From contig VZSF01008493.1 in the NCBI GenBank assembly GCA_013398295.1, forward strand, positions 868,882-932,881: 64,000 nt of DNA, given 5' to 3'. The notes under the pieces were generated by a model. The model was not told where the DNA came from. It searched no databases and saw only the letters and a program-made list of their open reading frames with translations. Position 1 is the stretch's first letter; each line of letters begins with the position of its first letter. Both the position numbers and the translations under genes were made by a program. Below are positions 49,601 through 61,200 of the stretch, piece after piece. This DNA is from Chionis minor. Lineage: Eukaryota > Chordata > Aves > Charadriiformes > Chionididae.

Positions 49601-50475
49601 CTCTGATTAGGACACTGATGTGGACGGTAATTTCCTCTACCAGAGGAAAGCTGCACCCTTCTTCCTCCCTTCCCAGAAGACAGTACCAAACGCCAGTCCC
49701 ACAATGTTCTGTGGGGGTTGCAAAAGACAGTTATTTGTTCAAAGTGCTCTGCTTTAGTGGGAAAAATTAAATAGTCAAGGGTCCAAATCCTATCAGAGGG
49801 GAAAAAAGGTTTCCCACCTCACTGCTGAGCTCCCCAGCCATTAAGTTACTGTCTAGAACACGAAGATGTGGATGTCTTGTGGGAGATGGATATTGGGTTG
49901 CTCAGTGACAGAGAGAAACTCACTCAAAGATCTCAAAATACCTCTAGAGATACAGTGGTGGAAACACAGGCATCTCTGGGACTTCCAGCATTTCTAAAAA
50001 TAAGCAGCAGCTGAAAGGTCTCTGACTACGGGGGTTTTTGATGAACACAGATGAAGCTGTGTTCTTTCACCTTTATCCTTATAGTCTCCTTACTCATTAA
50101 AGCACTGTTACTCTGCAGGAAAAGACAACCCCTAAAACTAATTGTACCCTTGTTTCCTAGGGGCCTGCAAATGAACTTACTAAAGAAATGGAAGAAGTCA
50201 ACATCACTAACATCCTGAGCAGCTCCATCACCAGCTATAAACGGAAAATCAGCTTTACAAGCATTGAAGTTTCCAGCGATAACGTTAACTGCAGCGGCTT
50301 GACTATGAAAACTCATGAGAAAATCAAATGTGTCTTGAAAAACAAAATGCACAGGATTATTGGTTATTTCACAATTCAGAACCCCAGCAATGTAGACCAC
50401 TACTCCAAACTGCTTTTCCCTTTGTTTTTTATGCTGGTCAATGTCTTCTATTGGGCTTATTACCTATATTTTTAG
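37620..50475 (+). CDS. GABRP: GABRP, GABA-A receptor subunit pi (complete spliced CDS)
   Basis: Nine coding segments join in phase: 37620-37675, 39079-39191, 41413-41480, 43494-43711, 44646-44728, 47090-47227, 48312-48464, 49014-49207, 50161-50475; 1338 nt, 445 residues (human about 440). The product is a pentameric ligand-gated chloride-channel subunit in the plasma membrane. Visible features are a signal peptide (about 1-19), the loop A motif WVPD (115-118), the Cys-loop C159 to C173 with 13 residues between, M1 (about 241-263), the anion-selectivity motif PAR (271-273) before M2, M3 (about 305-325), a cytoplasmic loop with KRKIS (368-372), and M4 (about 422-445). N-glycosylation sequons are N42-LT, N101-KS, N144-GT and N195-DS. 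The residues match pi rather than alpha, beta or gamma throughout, for example ESWGYD and the C-terminal WAYYLYF. Phases and exon order match the GABA-A family. Confidence 0.96.
37676..39078 (+). other. GABRP: GABRP intron (1403 bp)
   Basis: GT-AG intron between the signal-peptide exon and the first extracellular exon. No repeat or embedded gene is recognised; short chance frames only. Confidence 0.8.
39079..39191 (+). CDS. GABRP: GABRP exon: mature N terminus
   Basis: A 113-bp exon encoding residues 19-57, including [20 protein letters not shown], the N-terminal helix region of the extracellular domain. N42-L-T is a glycosylation sequon. The acceptor is tgtccccag and the donor GGTG/gtatgt; the last G pairs with GA of the next exon to give Gly57. 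Confidence 0.93.
40341..40360 (+). repeat. A20 homopolymer
   Basis: Twenty consecutive A inside a GABRP intron. Upstream sequence has no AATAAA and no recognisable retrocopy, so a processed pseudogene is not supported. The length is uncertain because of sequencing slippage. Confidence 0.95.
40921..40995 (+). mobile_element. Probable MIR SINE core relic
   Basis: The order of motifs follows the MIR core: a TGTCTCTGCCTCTTAGCTTTTCCTC stretch matching TCTCTGTGCCTCAGTTTCCTC, then GAGAAACAGGGATG matching the AAAATGGGGATR segment, then ATCACTACCT matching ATAGTACCT. Divergence is high, as expected for this ancient family. Confidence 0.45.
41413..41480 (+). CDS. GABRP: GABRP exon: first extracellular beta strand
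   Basis: A 68-bp exon encoding residues 57-79, [20 protein letters not shown] and DM. It matches the family's standard small exon with the IxxISSISE strand. The acceptor is ctccacag and the donor ATG/gtaagt. Confidence 0.96.
41481..43493 (+). other. GABRP: GABRP intron (2013 bp)
   Basis: GT-AG intron. The only recognisable content is a probable MIR core relic (43168-43247). The rest is AT-rich unique sequence. Confidence 0.8.
43168..43247 (+). mobile_element. Probable MIR SINE core relic
   Basis: The segment runs AGTGACTTGCC..., then TTCCATGTTTTCTCACCTG, CAAAATGGACA and AAAAATACC, which follows MIR order (GTGACCTTGGGCAAGTCACT, CCTCAGTTTCCTCATCTG, TAAAATGGGG, ATAATACC). By-eye match only. 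Confidence 0.45.
43494..43711 (+). CDS. GABRP: GABRP exon: ligand-binding core with loop A
   Basis: A 218-bp exon encoding residues 80-152. It includes [11 protein letters not shown], the WVPDTY loop A motif (115-120) and [12 protein letters not shown] with sequon N144; N101-K-S is another sequon. The donor TTAAG/gtagat is weaker than its neighbours and puts an in-frame stop in the intron at once. The remaining AG pairs with A of the next exon to give Arg152. Confidence 0.97.
43712..44645 (+). other. GABRP: GABRP intron (934 bp)
   Basis: GT-AG intron. It contains a 21-bp direct repeat (43744-43764 and 43795-43815) close to the donor. The acceptor is ttcctacag. Nothing else recognised. Confidence 0.85.
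44646..44728 (+). CDS. GABRP: GABRP exon: Cys-loop
   Basis: An 83-bp exon encoding residues 152-180. It contains the complete signature disulphide loop [15 protein letters not shown] (C159-C173), which couples ligand binding to gating, and then LQLES leading into loop B. The donor is AGCT/gtaagt; the T pairs with GG of the next exon to give Trp180. Confidence 0.97.
44729..47089 (+). other. GABRP: GABRP intron (2361 bp)
   Basis: GT-AG intron, the largest in GABRP. The 45600-45960 part is AT-rich, of low repeat content and dense in homeobox-like ATTA motifs, a possible conserved non-coding element. Open frames here are short or lack similarity. Confidence 0.8.
47090..47227 (+). CDS. GABRP: GABRP exon: loop B to loop C region
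   Basis: A 138-bp exon encoding residues 180-226, from [19 protein letters not shown] to SKSQQETG. Trp180 sits where the beta subunits have the loop B aromatic Tyr. N195-D-S is a sequon. The acceptor is tctccttag and the donor ACAG/gtaaat. It is split by phase at both ends and so never appears as a long frame. Confidence 0.95.
47228..48311 (+). other. GABRP: GABRP intron (1084 bp)
   Basis: GT-AG intron, AT-rich, with no recognised repeat or gene. The acceptor is cgttaacag. Confidence 0.85.
48312..48464 (+). CDS. GABRP: GABRP exon: pre-M1, M1 and start of M2
   Basis: A 153-bp exon encoding residues 226-277. The order is [14 protein letters not shown], then the M1 helix (about 241-263), the short intracellular M1-M2 turn and VPARTCI. 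PAR at 271-273 is the established determinant of anion selectivity in GABA-A and glycine receptors. The donor is ATTG/gtgagt. Confidence 0.97.
48465..49013 (+). other. GABRP: GABRP intron (549 bp)
   Basis: Short GT-AG intron with acceptor tgctttccaag. Nothing else recognised; open frames read into it from the preceding exon have no similarity. Confidence 0.85.
49014..49207 (+). CDS. GABRP: GABRP exon: M2 pore helix and M3
   Basis: A 194-bp exon encoding residues 277-341. It has the M2 stretch [15 protein letters not shown] (278-292, including the gate leucine L282), the M2-M3 linker with [11 protein letters not shown]3 (about 305-325) and the start of the cytoplasmic loop, [13 protein letters not shown]. 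The donor is GAG/gtaaag, phase 0. Confidence 0.97.
49208..50160 (+). other. GABRP: GABRP last intron (953 bp)
   Basis: GT-AG intron with acceptor tgtttcctag. Retention would add VKPDLP and a stop, losing M4. No repeat recognised. Confidence 0.85.
50161..50475 (+). CDS. GABRP: GABRP terminal coding exon: cytoplasmic loop and M4
   Basis: A 315-bp coding part, residues 342-445 and TAG at 50473-50475. The M3-M4 loop has a basic KRKIS (368-372), which fits a PKA-type phosphorylation consensus, and cysteines at 385 and 398. It ends in [16 protein letters not shown] and the M4 helix closing in WAYYLYF, the characteristic pi C terminus. Confidence 0.97.
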   Translation, partial: GPANELTKEMEEVNITNILSSSITSYKRKISFTSIEVSSDNVNCSGLTMKTHEKIKCVLKNKMHRIIGYFTIQNPSNVDHYSKLLFPLFFMLVNVFYWAYYLYF

Positions 50476-52245
50476 TTGAAACGAATTGCTTCATTCTCCT
50501 GCTTTAGCAGGAAAGGAATCTCACCAGTGGGCATACAACTATTTAACCACAGTGAATCCAACATGGACAAAACACTCTGTTGTGTTTCCCGAGGTACAGA
50601 GCAAAGGGCGTGTGAGGTATGGAAGATGCAAAGCCTTCTCGGTGCTTCAGCATCAGCAACATTGACTCTGGACAACTGCTTGTTCAGCTGAGTGGCTGCG
50701 CTGGGCTCTGGAGCTCGCACCTGCTTTGCATTCCAGCATCCAGCCTCTCTCCTGGCCGGAGATGGGTGTGTAGGACTGCTCGTGGCAGGCCAGAACACTG
50801 CAAGTGGCAAAATTATTTTAGTAATCCAAGGCAGGTTGGAACCTTCCAGTTTAGCTCTCCAAGAGGATGTAGGATTATAGCTGTTACGCTTTGTTTGCCG
50901 GAGCCAGCAGGAACAGAGGGGCTGTGAGTGCTGTCTCAATAGCTCCTCTGTTCGAGGAGGAGAACCCAAGGCAGCAGTGCGCCGTGCGCAGAAGGGAACA
51001 GCTCCCGTGCATGGTGCCTCCTGGTCCCGGGGGTGATGCAGTGCCAGACCGGCGATTTTGGTGCTGCTGGCATCGGTGCAGCGGTATGTCTCATTGCTTT
51101 TAATACCTGTCAGACTCACGGAGGTAATCCTCACTTGCTGAAGTTATGCATCCTTGAGACAGAGAGAGGGTTTTCTATTTGAAGAGCTGCATTTTTTTCA
51201 CAGAGATTTGGGAACACAAAATATAGGCAGCAGAATTGTTTTGTAACCCATTTCTTATACTTTTCCTGTTGTGCTGCAGTTGAACAGATTCTACCACCTT
51301 ACGCGTCTTCCTTACAAATTTTTTTTCATCCTGAAGAGCGCCGCCTTCAGCTTTGACTGCTATAAGCAGCTCTTGCTTCTTGCCAGCCACATGCAAGAGT
51401 GGCCAATTTGTCATGCCCTCTTTTATGTGGCTGTGCAGCTGTGGCCAGGCAGCAGTGCTGCTGGGTGAAAAAACCATGCGTGGGCTGAGGTATGACGATC
51501 TACATCAGCCTTCCACTCTTTATTTTAGGCTGAAACAGTATTATGTTTCTGTAGAAATTCAGATTCTAAGTGGGCTCTGGAAACTGCCACTCAGCTTTGT
51601 TTGTCCTGCAATCAGCAGGACCAAGAGCTTTGTTTTAAGAAGAAACTAAATATGTGTCACGCACACACACTTCCATTTGAGAACCAAATGCCATTTGGTA
51701 CTATGTAGCTTAAAGCTACTGGAAGTCTTTATTTTCTGATTTTAAAATGAATGTTTTATGGCAGTTTTTCATCCCACTTCTTTTTAGTCTATGCAACTTT
51801 TGTAACTTTGAGGGCATAAACCTGCAATTATGTAGGCAAAACTGTAATTGCCTGCAGCAGGTACCATTCAGCAGGAGTTCTGGCTAAGCGAGACCTGTAG
51901 CATGTACGTTGTATTACAGTCTCATGCACACAGTGTTTGCTTACTGTAAGTGTCTCTTATGGGGGGTTCCTACAGAAGGTGGGCAAAGAACGTGAAACTA
52001 TAGATTTTTTTTACTTTAATAACTTTTTATCGAACCACTTCACCACACTATATTGTGATGGATCTAAACCACATATTCATAAATCATAGCTTTTACAAAG
52101 AGCAGCACAAGAAGACAAAGGGGAACAGCCTGACAAGACCAAGCAAATAAACACAAACTCCAATAATGAAATGTTGGCTTGTATATACTGGCATTTAAAG
52201 TCTATTTCATAAAATGTAATAAAGTGAGTGTTTGTGATAGGAGCA
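50476..52245 (+). other. GABRP: GABRP 3'UTR with poly(A) signal
   Basis: About 1.77 kb of non-coding sequence after the stop. AATAAA at 52218-52223 is followed at once by a GT-rich stretch (GTGAGTGTTTGTGAT), a good cleavage/polyadenylation arrangement. Another AATAAA lies at 52146-52151. An exact 17-bp palindrome sits at 51683-51699. A 220-codon antisense frame (50472-51134) has no recognisable homologue and is treated as chance. Confidence 0.6.
52218..52223 (+). terminator. GABRP: Likely GABRP polyadenylation signal
   Basis: A canonical AATAAA with a GT-rich downstream element within 15 nt, about 1.74 kb past the stop codon. The size agrees with a 3'UTR of more than 1 kb, which I recall for mammalian GABRP. 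Confidence 0.6.
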
Positions 52246-55200
52246 CAAACCCCCAGAGAGATCCTCTATTAAAGAAATCATTGCCTTCTTTCTGTGTCAA
52301 TTTCTTTCTTTAAAACACAACTAAAATGCCCTAATGTGTTCTACACTGGCTGCCAAATATTAATGTTAACAAAAGGAATTTCTTTGTATGTTATAGTTGC
52401 CTGCCACTCTCAAGGCTTGCTTTCGTTAGATGCAACTTTCATTAGATAAACTTTGCTGCTCTGAAGTTGCTCAGGACTTGTTCTGAGTTACACCTCTGTG
52501 CAGTGAAATGTTCTTTATGGACCCAGCCTAGTGAACAGCATGTTGGCTTGAAAAGCATCAGCTCTGTCTATTCTCATTTATTGCCCATTTTAGCAACTCC
52601 AAGAAAGAAGGGAGGGACAAAAGACAGTAAAAGAAGGAGGTTGGGTTTGGGTGTGGGTCTTGGGTTTTTTTTTTTTTTTCCAGATACATTCTAAGAATAT
52701 TTTGAAAGAGCTGTTGGCTTCGCCAGGGGAAACACCTTACTTCGGAAAAGTCTGGAAAGCACGGACTCCTGGTTTATTTGCTCCTCGCTCATGTACTTCA
52801 CCACTTTAATACACCTCAGTTGGGGTTGTCTCCCTACATAGCCCTGCTGTAACATAAGGTATTAACTCTGGCCTCAGTGGGGCATACACAGAGTGGTCCT
52901 AAGGCCATTTTCAGCAGTCAAACTGATGCTCAGCGAGGGCCAGATGTGGAAAACAAGAGACAAAGTAAGCAAGCCACCTAGCCTCGATCCTACTGTAGGT
53001 GCATCGGGCACGTCAGAGGGACCAAAATTGTTTTTTGCTAATGGATCATACAGTAAAGCAAGTCAGCTTAGCTGCACTTACGTCCTGGAGCAGCCTGGTA
53101 TTACTACTGGTGTCCCACCCGTGATGGGGGGCAGAGGGCAGCAACAGACGAGCACTGTGATCCTAGACATGTTCTTCAGAGTGGTCAGGATGATGCGCTG
53201 CACTATCCCAGGACCTTCCTGCCTCTTTCAGGTGTTGTCTAACACAAGCTAGAAGCACCACTGACTTCAAGATGAGACTTTTGTATCCTGATAGGTGTGG
53301 ACCGTGGAGCAGCGTCCCTGTTACTGGTGTGCAAAGATAAGCCCCGATATCTTGACAGACACCAACCGAATCAGCCTTTCCCACAAAGGACTGGTGCGTA
53401 ACACGTGAGCTGCAGGTGAGAACAAAGCCCCAGGTAAGCACTGCACCCAGCGCCGTTCTGCTGAAGGGTCGGCCTTGCGTGGGCTCTACAGGAACAGGAG
53501 GGGTTCCGAGGAGCAGCCTACTCTCCTAAAGAGCCTCTAGGCTCAGCACCATGCTGGGTGCTGTGTCACCTCCCACATCTGCCCTACAGCTCTGAGGGAA
53601 CTTGGCACCGTGAATTTGGATGAGCTGCAGGACAGAGTTACCCCTAACATTTATTATTCCACTACGGTGCCAGTTTGTGCTCTTGCCAGAACGTGAATGT
53701 ACAGAGGAAAAGATTGACTTGCTTTTTGAGATAATTCTGCTTTGCAGCGATGTTCTGGTCTGCTGTAACCTTTCCTCACAGGTACTCGCTAGAGGTGCAG
53801 TTTCTGGAATCTTTGTCTCTTTTTAAGAACGTCTGCACTTACTTTAAGCCTTTGTGGACAAAGTGTGAATGTGTATTAGGGCGATGGACAGTGAGCAGCA
53901 GTCAGGAAACACAGGTAACTTGAGGAGCTTTCAAGAGATGAAAATGCCTGTATGTGGTGCATCCCAGAGGAATGTAAGGCCTCATAATTAGCTATGGAGA
54001 GGGACCAAAAGCAGTCTAGCCACAGCAGCATAAAGCATTTTGGGGATTAGTTGATCCAGTTTAAAATATAAAGCAGCTGCGCTACAGAGGAGAGCTAAAA
54101 CAGGCTAACACATAGTACATATATAACAGCACAGCAGTGAGTGACAAATACCACCTCTCAGTACATCACAACATCCCCCTATTTCCGTTTCCCTCCCCGC
54201 CCTTGTTTTTCCCCTAACTCTTCTCCTGCCCACCTCACCCCAGCACAAGCAGGAGCTAGTCCTGCTGCAGCAGCCACCAGTCTGAGCTTGGAGAGTGTTA
54301 TTTTTCATTTTCAGGAGGATGAAAGGTTCAGCTCAGGAATCCTATTGTTTCAGAGCATGTGGTTTACATTATGATTTCCAAGAGGTATTTGTATATGCAA
54401 ACATGACCATCTGCTGCAAGGAATACTCTGCATTTTTAAAAGGTTAATTCCATTTCAAACCTACTGATTGAATTGGTAGCAGAAACCACTCTCATTTGCT
54501 TACTGTATTTAGTATCACAACACACAGCCAGCCAGCAAGCCATGTCTTTACAGGGAAAGACTGCTCAGTGCTGGTAATTGGCACAGGTTTTCTCCAAATT
54601 CTCACTGAAATAACTTTTCTAATCATTAATGAATAAAAGCTGTTTTAAATTACAGCCTGTTGTTACACTGGGATCAGACAACGGGCTTCTTGTTAATCCG
54701 AGGTGAGTGTTAAGTCTGTAATGAATAATTTGATGCACTTTCTTTCTTTCTCCTTCCCCTTTTGAGATCTGTCTCTCAAACAGACTGCAGTTTTCCTCAA
54801 AGTTCCTGTAGTTTGAAAGTCTTCTTAACTGTGTCTTACTCACTTAACAATTCACCAAGAGAATTCAATATTGAACTGCAAGCTGCCTTGGTTGGGCATA
54901 AGAATCTGCCTCGTCTTATTTTCTTCATCCAATTAGTGCAGGTACTGATGACTGCAAACACGGCGGCCACATTTTGGGAGCTAACGTTTGGGTGATCATG
55001 CCTGCCAGTAAGCTAAATCGACAGAAGAGTTACAAATTATGAACTGAGAAAAGGGAAGCGAGTTCAGTTCTAGATACGGAGTTGTCTTTTTCTCCTCCAA
55101 AAAGAAAGGTTTGTGTATAATGTGAGTGTACTCTACAGGGAGATCCCAGATCCTAAGCAGAGATGTATGTACTGGCACAGTTTTGAAACAGAAGAGATGT

Positions 55201-58200
55201 CCAGATTCAAGGTGTACCTGAGGTCCCAAGTCCTGCCTTTACAGGGAGAGGGCTTCAGCTGGGCAGCTGCCTCCGCTGTGCACTGAACTGGAGGCGTGAC
55301 CTGAGAACTTGCCCCTCTGGAAGCCTGTCAATCTAGAAATCACTTGTTTTTGGTTTTTCCAGTATGTTGCAGGGGTTCTATTTTCAGTCACACTGCAGGG
55401 TCCCTCCATTTATCCAAACCTCTACCGAAAGAGAGATCTGGATGGAAACAGCTTGTATTTGTTTCAATGTTTTTTTTAGCTCCACTGAATTACAAAAATG
55501 TAGATTTTTATTAACTTGGTACTCTTATGTTTTTATTGGATTGAGACCCCCTAGAAAACTCAAACTTCAGAGGACATGGAATTAAAGCTCCACAGTTAGG
55601 GTCAAGACCACGCAGATGGCTCTCATCACTGCTGTAAGACCAAGTCCACCCACTGGTCCAGAATTTTAAGTTTATCCAGTTTGAGACATACGCCCACCTG
55701 CTGTGCCTTGTTTTACATACAGAGATTATTTTCACCCACCCTAAGGAGACAGTAAGTTTTGGCTTTATACTATCACTTCAGATTCTCCACAGAGATGCCC
55801 TGCCCTTTTCTTTCCCTGCAGTCCCCAAGCCCCGGCTCTAAAACACAAGTGGGTCTACCTTCCCAATGCGCTGTGGGACAGCAGAGCAGCACGTCAGCAG
55901 TATCCTTCTCGCTCACCGATAGAGTAAGAGCAATCCACTCCTGCAGCATTGATGGATCCTCTCTAACTGCTATTTTCTATAAGCTGAGATGGTCACTTAA
56001 GAGAAAGCCGCTTCAGTGCGGATTTAGATTCATGTCAGTTGTGGTGAAATGTAATGATGAGTGTAAGACCAGACTAGGTCTTAAAGACAGCTTGTGCTTT
56101 CAGACAAGTAGGTCAGCATTTAATGCAAAAACATTGCGACTTTCAGTGCATGCAAGATGTTTGTGTTTGGTATCTCTAGCCTCACCGCAGCTGGAATAGA
56201 CTGAGACTTCTGAGAGCGTTTCAGCATCCTGGACAGGAAAACAATCTGAAGTACGCCCTGCTGGACAGGGACAACGACATTTGCCCTGCCAACTCACACG
56301 GGAAGCCAGCTAAGCTAAAAGCACCAGCTGGAATCCTGAGCCCGTTTAAGTTAATGGGAGTCTGGCTATTGATTTAAACGGACTCAGGCCTTTAACTCCT
56401 TAACTCATGCTCGCGCAGTTTTCATTCATATTCCCCTCACTTAATGCTGTTTCCAGCTTCTGTGTCTTTTATTAGGAACAAACACGAAAAGCTAAGAGCT
56501 GTCACAAATGAACTGCTCACACTACTATGACCCTCAGAAACAGCAGGATAGTAAAGGGGCCAGGACTAGCGCTGGGCTTCTAGAAACTGGCAAATCCAAC
56601 CCAGAGCCCTGCCTCATCCTGACCCCAAGAACATAAGCACTAATGAAAGGTAGGAGTAGCAAATATCCTTAGACAAGCCTCCTCTTCCCAGAGCCAAAAT
56701 GTCACCTTCAGCATTTGTGATAGAGATCCACCATTAATTTGTTTGAATTTTAACCTCCAAGTATTTAGATGAGTGATCTTGTCTGGAGATTGCTCCTTCT
56801 GACCGGCGGCATGAGCCTGAAAGCCCAGGGGTGCCAGTCTGCAGGATCCTTTGACACAGTCCTGAGACCAGCAGGAAACAGAACAGCAAGAGGCAATGCC
56901 TGCGCACTCAACCCTTCTCTTGGCGGTAACTGCTGCTTCTCTGAGCCTGTCTCAAGTGTTGCCTTCTGTCCTTATTCACTCTGGATCTCCTCCCATCCTG
57001 TGTCCCAACTTCTGCCTCCTACTGCTGCATGACTCACGGGTGCCCAAACCATGCCAGGCTAAAGCCAGCAAAGCCTCCCCTCACCACGCACAACCCGCAT
57101 GTCCCCCCGCACTGGACAGCACAGTGCATCTCTTTTCAAAGTCTCTGGTCACAGGGGAACATAATTGTTTGAAAGAAGTGTTAAATTCTGGAACAATTCC
57201 AGCCAAAGCACAGTGGTGGGAGGCAGATTCCCACTCTCTTCTCCAGCCTCTTTGCTGGGTCATTTTGCTCTGACCACCATCATTCAGGCAATAAGCTTTT
57301 TGCGAGACTTACTTGGAAGCTGTATTACCAGAGCTCACAGCCTGAACCTATGTCTGTTGCACCCTTACTTCCCTTTGTAACAGTGGTCAGAGCTAATTGT
57401 GTCTTTGAAGGACATGTGGGAAGAAGGGCTGGAGTCTGATTTATGGTGTAGCCTGAAGAAAGGAAGGTTTCAGCCCAGCTGGCAGCTCCAGGAGGTCCTA
57501 CTCTGCCGTTGCAGAACTATAGGGCGCCTACCAACACCATGAGGGCTGTGGGCCTCACTGACTGCACTGCAGGTGAATCCCATTTCCCTCAAGAGACAGA
57601 AGTATTTTATGCAAGATCCATGTGCAGCAGAAACAAGCTGCTGCAAGAGACAAGAATTTTGCTTTAGATTAGAAATTGTTTTCTAGTTGCTTTTCTAGAG
57701 AAGGATCTTTACAGCCTATCTGTACATTTGCTGTCTTGGAAAACACTGGTTTCTTCAGTATTGCTAAGTGAGAGACAGCAGGTGAAGCTGAAGGAAAATC
57801 CTCCAAGTTTCCTCTCCGTGCCTGATTTCCTGGCTGCTTTTAGGGACAGGTAGTTTTTGCTAATGAGACTTTCCATTATAAAGTTTCCATTGCTTTGAAA
57901 AATATTAACTTTGCTGGGTAGATCAAACGGGCCCTGCAGTTATAGTTAGAATATCCTAAAGATTTAGTTCCCAGTAATAACAGGGCTAAACCACAGCACT
58001 GCCAGAGGCAAAAGCTATATTATTTGAAATGAAACTTCTCATAAATATCCAGCTATGAAGTCATTTTATATCAGCTGCTCTTATATAAACTGGACAAGGC
58101 AAACTGTCCTATCCATCAACATTAAAGCTGCCAAGAAAAATGACCCTATATTGATTGCAAGCTTCAGAGATTTCCCTCTCTGTTAGGCTTTCCCCAGAAA

Positions 58201-61200
58201 CACTGTGTTTTGCTCTTTTTAAGAACTTTCCTGGTACTGGCAACTAGTAGCACCACTGTGTTGGGTTTGGGTTTTTTTCTTCCAGACCCTCTCCAAATAC
58301 TTACAGCATTTCTTACAGGTCTGCAGTAAGGACCAGGCCGGTCTTTAAACACACTGCTGGAAGCTGGACCCAGGAGAGGGTGAGAATAGCAAGGGGCCCA
58401 CACAGACATTGCTAGCTACACTCACGCTCGTACCATCCACCCTTTGGTGACGTGGGTATGGGGGTGTCACCCACAACCCTGGGACAGGATGGGGACCCCA
58501 GGGCTGTACCTACATCTCCCACCCCTTCCTGCTTGCTGCCTCCAGGCCCCCCCAGCCCATTGCCCCATTTCTGTCCTGCTGCTTGTAACTGGCAGCATGT
58601 GCAAGACAAGCTTTCTTGTGCTCACTTTTTGTCTGTTTTTACACGGTGAGGTTGGATACGTTTTCCCCAAGCTCCGTTGTCTTTGAAGCCCTGCTTTACC
58701 GGAGAGCACTACGGTGTCACTGTTGATGTAGGCAGCAACTGCCTTTGACACACAAATTGTTTCACCCTGCATTAAACTGCAGCATCTGCTGCGGTAAAAC
58801 ACAACACTTGAAAATACTGTGGTCTGCACAAAACACGGGGATGCTTTTCAATAGTTCTCTCTAAAATTAGGGCAGAGACCGGACAAACCTTCACGTCCCC
58901 CTCCCTCAAGAGGAAGGGGAATGATCCTGGCTATTGCTTCTATATTGCACTTGTGATTTAAGTGCATAGAGAAAGGTTAAGATGAGCAACTAAGATTTGC
59001 TGGGCTGGAACTCTTGGCAGGACAGAGAGGGGAAATGCCCTCGCAATACTGTCTGTGCAAGTTTCCTCACTATAACTCTCACCTCTCCAAAGAATGGCTT
59101 CAGAGAAATGCTTGATTACCTACTGCTGACTCCCTAAACGTCTCCATTATCACCTTCCTGTTATTAAGGGACAGGAGGCTCAGGTGTTTTGGGGTAAAAC
59201 TGGAGAGTTTTCAGAAACGTCGTCTACTTAAAGGATAGAAGAGACCTAAAGCAAGCTTGAAAAGAACCCTTGAAATCTCTGGCCCCTTGGAAGGAGCTTG
59301 TGAAAATGAATTTCCAGACTTGCTTGTGTGAAAAGCAATCAGTCGCCCTATATTAAACCAAACCCAAGCGTTGGTGCTAGAGGAGTGCTAGCAGGCCCTT
59401 CTTTTGTCTTCGCAAGTCAAAATTAGAATGGCTACAGTCACCAACAATGATGGTGCGGAAATGTGAAACAGAAGAAATCTATCGTCAGCCACTGCTGGAC
59501 ATAGGGTCAAGGTAAGTCAAGGTAAGCCTAGCCAAAGCCTTACATGAAAACAGGCAAGTTTCAGGCAGGAGACAAACAAACTTCCCTCCACCACCACCCC
59601 CAGTTTGGTAAACTACATGTAAAAGCTGAAAAAAAAGGTAAAAATAATGATCCTCCATTTGAACTTTACAAAGAAAACAATTAAAATATATATGTTATTA
59701 AAATATGTAAAATTTATAATTTCATTATATAATTACACAGCCTTATAGTCCAATAGCCCCACTGTATTTTGCATATTAGTGAACAATTGCTTTCTTAAAG
59801 CTCACAGCTGAATCATTTACTTGATGCTGGAGAATAAGTTAATTACGGATCTCCTGCCTTTGATTAATGGACTTAATAATCATGTTACACTAGAATTAGC
59901 ATTATAGTCCATGTGCTTACAGCACTAATGATGAGATTCATGAAAGCAATGTATCAGCAAATAGGACTGGCACCAAAAAAGGCAATGTTTGGAGATCCCA
60001 GGACTGCCTGTACCACTGCCGGTCAGCACTTCTGCTTGGAACCCGCAAATGGCATCCAACCCTTTTTGCCTCATCTGTCATTTACCCTCCACCTTTTGCT
60101 ACTTATTTCTACAAAACCAAATACTGTTTTCAGGTGAGCTGAGCACCTCAACTGGAGCTCAATTTCGGGTACTGCGGGGAGAAAAATTATCCTAGGAGAT
60201 TGGTACAGTATCAGGTAATGCAAATACCCAACAGGCACAGCCACCTGTAGTCTGCCCAGCAGATATACCTAGTATAACAGACTAAACATTACTTTTCTTT
60301 AAGGCTTCTTTTACGCATGTAATACAAGTATAAAGTTTTTTGGATAGAAACACATTGAGTCAGCCAAGATTTACTCTCTCTAAAAGAATCTCAAGGAGAG
60401 CTGCTTAATGCAACCTAAAAGACAGAGCACAATAGTTTCCAAACTTCACCTATTCAAGGAGAAGAAACGTTACAGGACGGAGAAGATAGAAAGGACGCTT
60501 CAAAATTTTACGTTTTTCGCCATTATTCCTCACAAGCCTCCTGCACATTTCTGTGTAAGGACCAGAACTGTGAGTCTGGCAGGAGCCAGATTCAGAAACC
60601 TGTACTTAAGTAAAACTCGTGCTGACACAACAGAATAAAGACCTGAATCACATTTTGTCTGAAAGAGCAGCACCTTAGGAATCACTAGCAATAGGATTTC
60701 AAATTGCATCAGCCACGTACCTTATCTATTACCATGCAAAGTAGAACAACGCAATGCAGGTCAGCAGCTTAGCATAACACTGGGCCCCAAGAATGCAGCA
60801 GGAAATTAATAGGAATACAATTTCCTTACCAATTCACTTACAGGAATTATTTTGCAAGATGTTGCCCGTGTCCTGGTGGAAGACGCAGTCTTAGGGTACA
60901 GGAAGCGCCAGGCTAGTTTGCCATGTCTTCTCACTGCACATCATCCAACTTTGGTACTGCCCCTTCCACGAGATGGTGGCAGAACTCCTTGCACTGATCA
61001 CACCATACGGAAAACACACAGAAAAAGTCAGGGAATTGCTGTACGGCCAGCGCTACCTTGCCTGCTGAGAGCAAAAGAACACTAATGCTGTTTAACCTGC
61101 CCACTAAAGAAATTATTCACCAAAACATTATTTCACAGCTGCTGGTAGAAAGCTCCCCTTATGCACAGCAGCTGTGTACCCTCTCCCCTCATTGGAGGGG

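Noticed and set aside
50472..51134. 220-codon antisense open frame across the GABRP stop and 3'UTR
   Set aside because: No recognisable domain or family, GC-richer local sequence, and it lies opposite a 3'UTR. A frame of this size can occur by chance here.
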